Source: Firm-04 sp964392175 (lineage in GTDB: Bacteria > Bacillota > Clostridia > Oscillospirales > Ruminococcaceae). From it: 7,853 nt of DNA. This document shows, one piece after another, positions 5,960 to 7,853 of the stretch (positions within the stretch are counted from its first letter, which is position 1; every line of letters starts with the position of its first letter). Made by a program: the position numbers and the translations under genes. The notes under the pieces were generated by a model. That model did no database searches. It worked only from the letters and a program-made list of their open reading frames with translations, and was not told the DNA's origin. Location: positions 1-7,853 of the forward strand of contig CAYMOJ010000046.1 in the NCBI GenBank assembly GCA_964392175.1, read 5' to 3'.

Positions 5960-6334
5960 TCACGCCTTCCATAGGCCGTGCAGATTGCAATACGCGTAAA
6001 CAGCGATCACAGCTTCGCCGTTACAAAGCGCAAAAGTAGCCTCCGGAGCAGTATCCGGTGCAAGATGTTTGAGCTGATAGCCCTGATTGGTTTGTATGGC
6101 AACCCACTCGATCAGATGCGCTTCGGTCATGGGGTGTATCACTTCACCGATCTTGACATTCACGGTATTGCCCTCCACGACATAAACAGGAATATGCTTC
6201 TCAGCAGCGGCATCGATCACCCCTGGGATCAGCTGCTCCATTTTCTGCCCGCAACACATTACGGGCACCTTGCTATCTTTCACCACGGTAATGATTTTCC
6301 CGCAGTGCTTGCAAATAAAAAATTGCAACTCCAT
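5960..6334 (-). CDS. dfx: Desulfoferrodoxin (superoxide reductase)
   Basis: A 124-residue two-domain desulfoferrodoxin. It reduces superoxide to hydrogen peroxide without making oxygen, using electrons usually supplied by rubredoxin; it acts in the cytoplasm of anaerobes. The N-terminal desulforedoxin domain has the four iron-binding cysteines C8, C11, C27 and C28 (CxxC...CC). The superoxide-reducing centre has ligands H47, H67, H73, C116 and H119, with the conserved E45-K46 just before H47 and the CNLHGLW end motif, so all expected active-site residues are present. AAAGGGG (6344-6350) lies 9 bases before the ATG and touches the rubredoxin stop codon. It is last in its operon, 15 bases after the rubredoxin gene that probably serves as its electron donor. 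Confidence 0.96.
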   Translation of the reverse strand: MELQFFICKHCGKIITVVKDSKVPVMCCGQKMEQLIPGVIDAAAEKHIPVYVVEGNTVNVKIGEVIHPMTEAHLIEWVAIQTNQGYQLKHLAPDTAPEATFALCNGEAVIAVYAYCNLHGLWKA

Positions 6335-6349
6335 CGTATGATTCCCCTT

Positions 6350-6508
6350 TCAAGCCTCACTGAACATATCCTTACCAACGCCACACAGAGGGCAGGCAAA
6401 GTCCTCAGGCAGGTCTTCAAACGGCGTGCCCGGTGCAATGCCCATCTCCGGCACACCCTCTGCCTCATCATACACCCAGCCGCAAGCATCACAAGTAAAC
6501 TGTTTCAT
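6350..6508 (-). CDS. Rubredoxin
   Basis: A 52-residue rubredoxin, a small one-iron electron carrier. It begins MKQFTCDACGWVYD and its cysteines fall at C6, C9, C39 and C42 (CxxCG, then 29 residues, then CPLCG), the exact classical spacing. The aromatic residues F4, W11, Y13, F30, F37 and F49 fit the rubredoxin core. ATG 6508 is preferred over ATG 6514: AGGAGG (6517-6522) is 8 bases from the former and only 2 from the latter. It lies between the flavodiiron fusion gene (25-base gap) and desulfoferrodoxin (15-base gap), so it is likely co-transcribed and shuttles electrons to desulfoferrodoxin, perhaps also to the flavodiiron enzyme. Confidence 0.95.
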   Translation of the reverse strand: MKQFTCDACGWVYDEAEGVPEMGIAPGTPFEDLPEDFACPLCGVGKDMFSEA

Positions 6509-6533
6509 ATTCATTTCCTCCTCATATTATTGA

Positions 6534-7853
6534 TTATTGAATCGGTTCAAAATCAGCGACACCATGTTTACACAACGGGCAAACAAAATCCTCCGGAAGC
6601 GTATCACCCTCATACACATAGCCGCAAACTTTGCAAACAAAGCCTTTTTTGCCCTCAGTCTCAGGTTTGGGTCTCACATTTTCCTGATAGTAGGTATAAG
6701 ACATCGTCTCATCGTTAGCAATGGTACGCGCCTCAGTAACCTCGCAGATGAACATACCATGTGTATCAAAATCAACATACTGCACGACCTTGAGTGACAA
6801 AAACGCGTTAATATATCTGGACAGGAACACCAAACCGTTTGCGGAACGCAATGGATCGGTATCGGCGAATTTATCCGTATTTCTACCGCTTTGGAAGCCA
6901 AACTGCTCGAATACAGAAAACGGTGCATCTGTTGTCAGGCAGTTGACATTCATCTTACCGGTTTGCTTGATGACATGGTGCGAGTAGTTCTCTTTATTGA
7001 TGGTCACTGCAATGCGATTGGGGGTGTTTGTCACCTGTGTGACCGTATTGACGATCAGACCGTTATCGCGCTTGCCATCATTGGAAGTGACCACATACAG
7101 ACCATACCCGATGTGAAACAGTGCAGCAGGATCATTGGTATTTTCGTTATCGGCACGTACCGCCAGATATTCCATGGTCAGCTCATCGGCAAGGGCGTTG
7201 AGCTGCTTGGTGCTATCCTCGTTCAGTGCAGAGAGAATCCGCACAGTATTCTCGGCATATTTGATATTGCGGGATTTTTCCAGCATGCCACGCATGATCT
7301 TTGCTGCCAATGGTGCCCAGCTGCCGTTTTCAATGAAGGCAACCGTGCGGTTTTGATAATTGCGCTCGGTCAGATGATTGATAAACTCACGCATAAAGGG
7401 GAAGATCTCCGCATTATAGGTAGTGGTTGCTAATACCAGCTTGCTATAACGGAAAGCATCCTCTACCGCTTCAGCCATATCGCAGCGTGCCAAATCGTTG
7501 ACAACGACCTTGGGGCAGCCGTTTGCGCGCAATTTCTCTGCAAGCTGTATGACCGCCCTGCGCGTATTGCCGTATACAGAGGTATATGCAATGACAATAC
7601 CATCATCTTCAGGCTGATAGCTTGACCAAGTATGATAAAGATTCAGGTAATAGCCGAGATTCTCATTCAGCACAGGGCCATGCAGGGGACAAATGATCTC
7701 GATATCCAGTGCAGCAGCTTTTTTCAGCAAAGCCTGTACCTGTGCGCCATACTTGCCCACAATACCGATATAGTAGCGTCTTGCCTCACAAGCCCAGTCC
7801 TCTTCCACATCCAATGCACCGAATTTACCAAAGCCATCGGCTGAAAACAGCAC
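6534..7853 (-). CDS. Flavodiiron protein fused to flavin reductase and rubredoxin (5' end outside window)
   Basis: The last 439 codons of a multidomain enzyme; the gene starts beyond the window edge and the first codon seen, GTG, is internal. Domains, numbered from that codon: the end of the metallo-beta-lactamase-like diiron domain, with LFSADGFGKFGALD (D6 a metal ligand) and PLHGP (H58 a ligand); a flavodoxin domain with FMN loop TSVYGNT (91-97), spanning about 86-225; a flavin-reductase domain (about 240-390); and a rubredoxin domain with C407, C410, C425 and C428, shortened to 14 residues between cysteine pairs. Flavodiiron proteins reduce O2 to water or NO to N2O. In Moorella, flavin reductase and rubredoxin form a separate partner protein (Hrb) feeding the flavodiiron protein FprA; here both seem joined in one chain. 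The first diiron ligands (HxExDH) are not in the window. Confidence 0.93.
   Translation of the reverse strand: MLFSADGFGKFGALDVEEDWACEARRYYIGIVGKYGAQVQALLKKAAALDIEIICPLHGPVLNENLGYYLNLYHTWSSYQPEDDGIVIAYTSVYGNTRRAVIQLAEKLRANGCPKVVVNDLARCDMAEAVEDAFRYSKLVLATTTYNAEIFPFMREFINHLTERNYQNRTVAFIENGSWAPLAAKIMRGMLEKSRNIKYAENTVRILSALNEDSTKQLNALADELTMEYLAVRADNENTNDPAALFHIGYGLYVVTSNDGKRDNGLIVNTVTQVTNTPNRIAVTINKENYSHHVIKQTGKMNVNCLTTDAPFSVFEQFGFQSGRNTDKFADTDPLRSANGLVFLSRYINAFLSLKVVQYVDFDTHGMFICEVTEARTIANDETMSYTYYQENVRPKPETEGKKGFVCKVCGYVYEGDTLPEDFVCPLCKHGVADFEPIQ

Noticed and set aside
5978..6718. A 246-codon open frame on the plus strand across the desulfoferrodoxin and rubredoxin genes.
   Set aside because: It is antisense to three genes with intact metal-binding motifs, and its translation is histidine-rich and low-order with no family resemblance.

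Overview
The window reads as a stretch of chromosome from a strictly anaerobic Firmicute, probably class Clostridia and possibly Oscillospiraceae/Ruminococcaceae-like. Three things point there. The gene order rplU-prp-rpmA-obgE with a Prp-cleavable L27 is typical of Firmicutes. The promoters are near-consensus sigma-A type. The right-hand third encodes oxygen and superoxide detoxification proteins used by anaerobes (flavodiiron protein, rubredoxin, desulfoferrodoxin). The family and order are inference; no 16S or other taxonomic marker is present. I see no tRNA, rRNA, CRISPR array, insertion sequence or phage gene.

Left region (1-1892). Positions 1-95 hold no gene I can support. A minus-strand gene (172-1806) encodes an AMP-forming acyl-CoA synthetase. 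It is a single-gene unit, with its own sigma-A promoter (1864-1892) and a hairpin-plus-U terminator (99-129). Positions 1893-2088, between this promoter and the next, contain no gene; I see only three copies of a short GCAATT(T)(C)GGAA box.

Central operon (2089-5892, plus strand). A perfect consensus promoter (TTGACA, 17 bases, TATAAT) drives a structured leader of about 115 bases, then rplU (L21), prp (L27-processing cysteine protease) and rpmA (L27). A tandem hairpin ending in an intrinsic terminator follows rpmA, overlapped by a weak promoter-like site. Next come obgE (50S-assembly GTPase), mrnC (Mini-RNase III, 23S rRNA maturation) and yebC (YebC/TACO1 translation or regulatory factor). 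The shared theme is building and running the large ribosomal subunit: two 50S proteins, the protease that matures one of them, a 50S-assembly GTPase, a 23S rRNA nuclease and a translation-associated factor. The terminator/antiterminator between rpmA and obgE could separate output of abundant ribosomal proteins from the low-abundance assembly factors.

Right operon (7853 down to 5960, minus strand, running in from beyond the window). A large fusion protein lacking its N terminus here (flavodiiron core, flavin reductase, short rubredoxin) is followed by a free classical rubredoxin (6350-6508, only 52 residues) and desulfoferrodoxin/superoxide reductase. The genes are 15-25 bases apart with good ribosome binding sites, so they are probably co-transcribed. 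The likely logic is electron flow from NAD(P)H through flavin and rubredoxin to reduce O2 to water (or NO to N2O) and superoxide to peroxide. This operon and the ribosomal operon converge on a bidirectional terminator at about 5844-5892; a 16-base perfect palindrome lies between that terminator and the desulfoferrodoxin stop.
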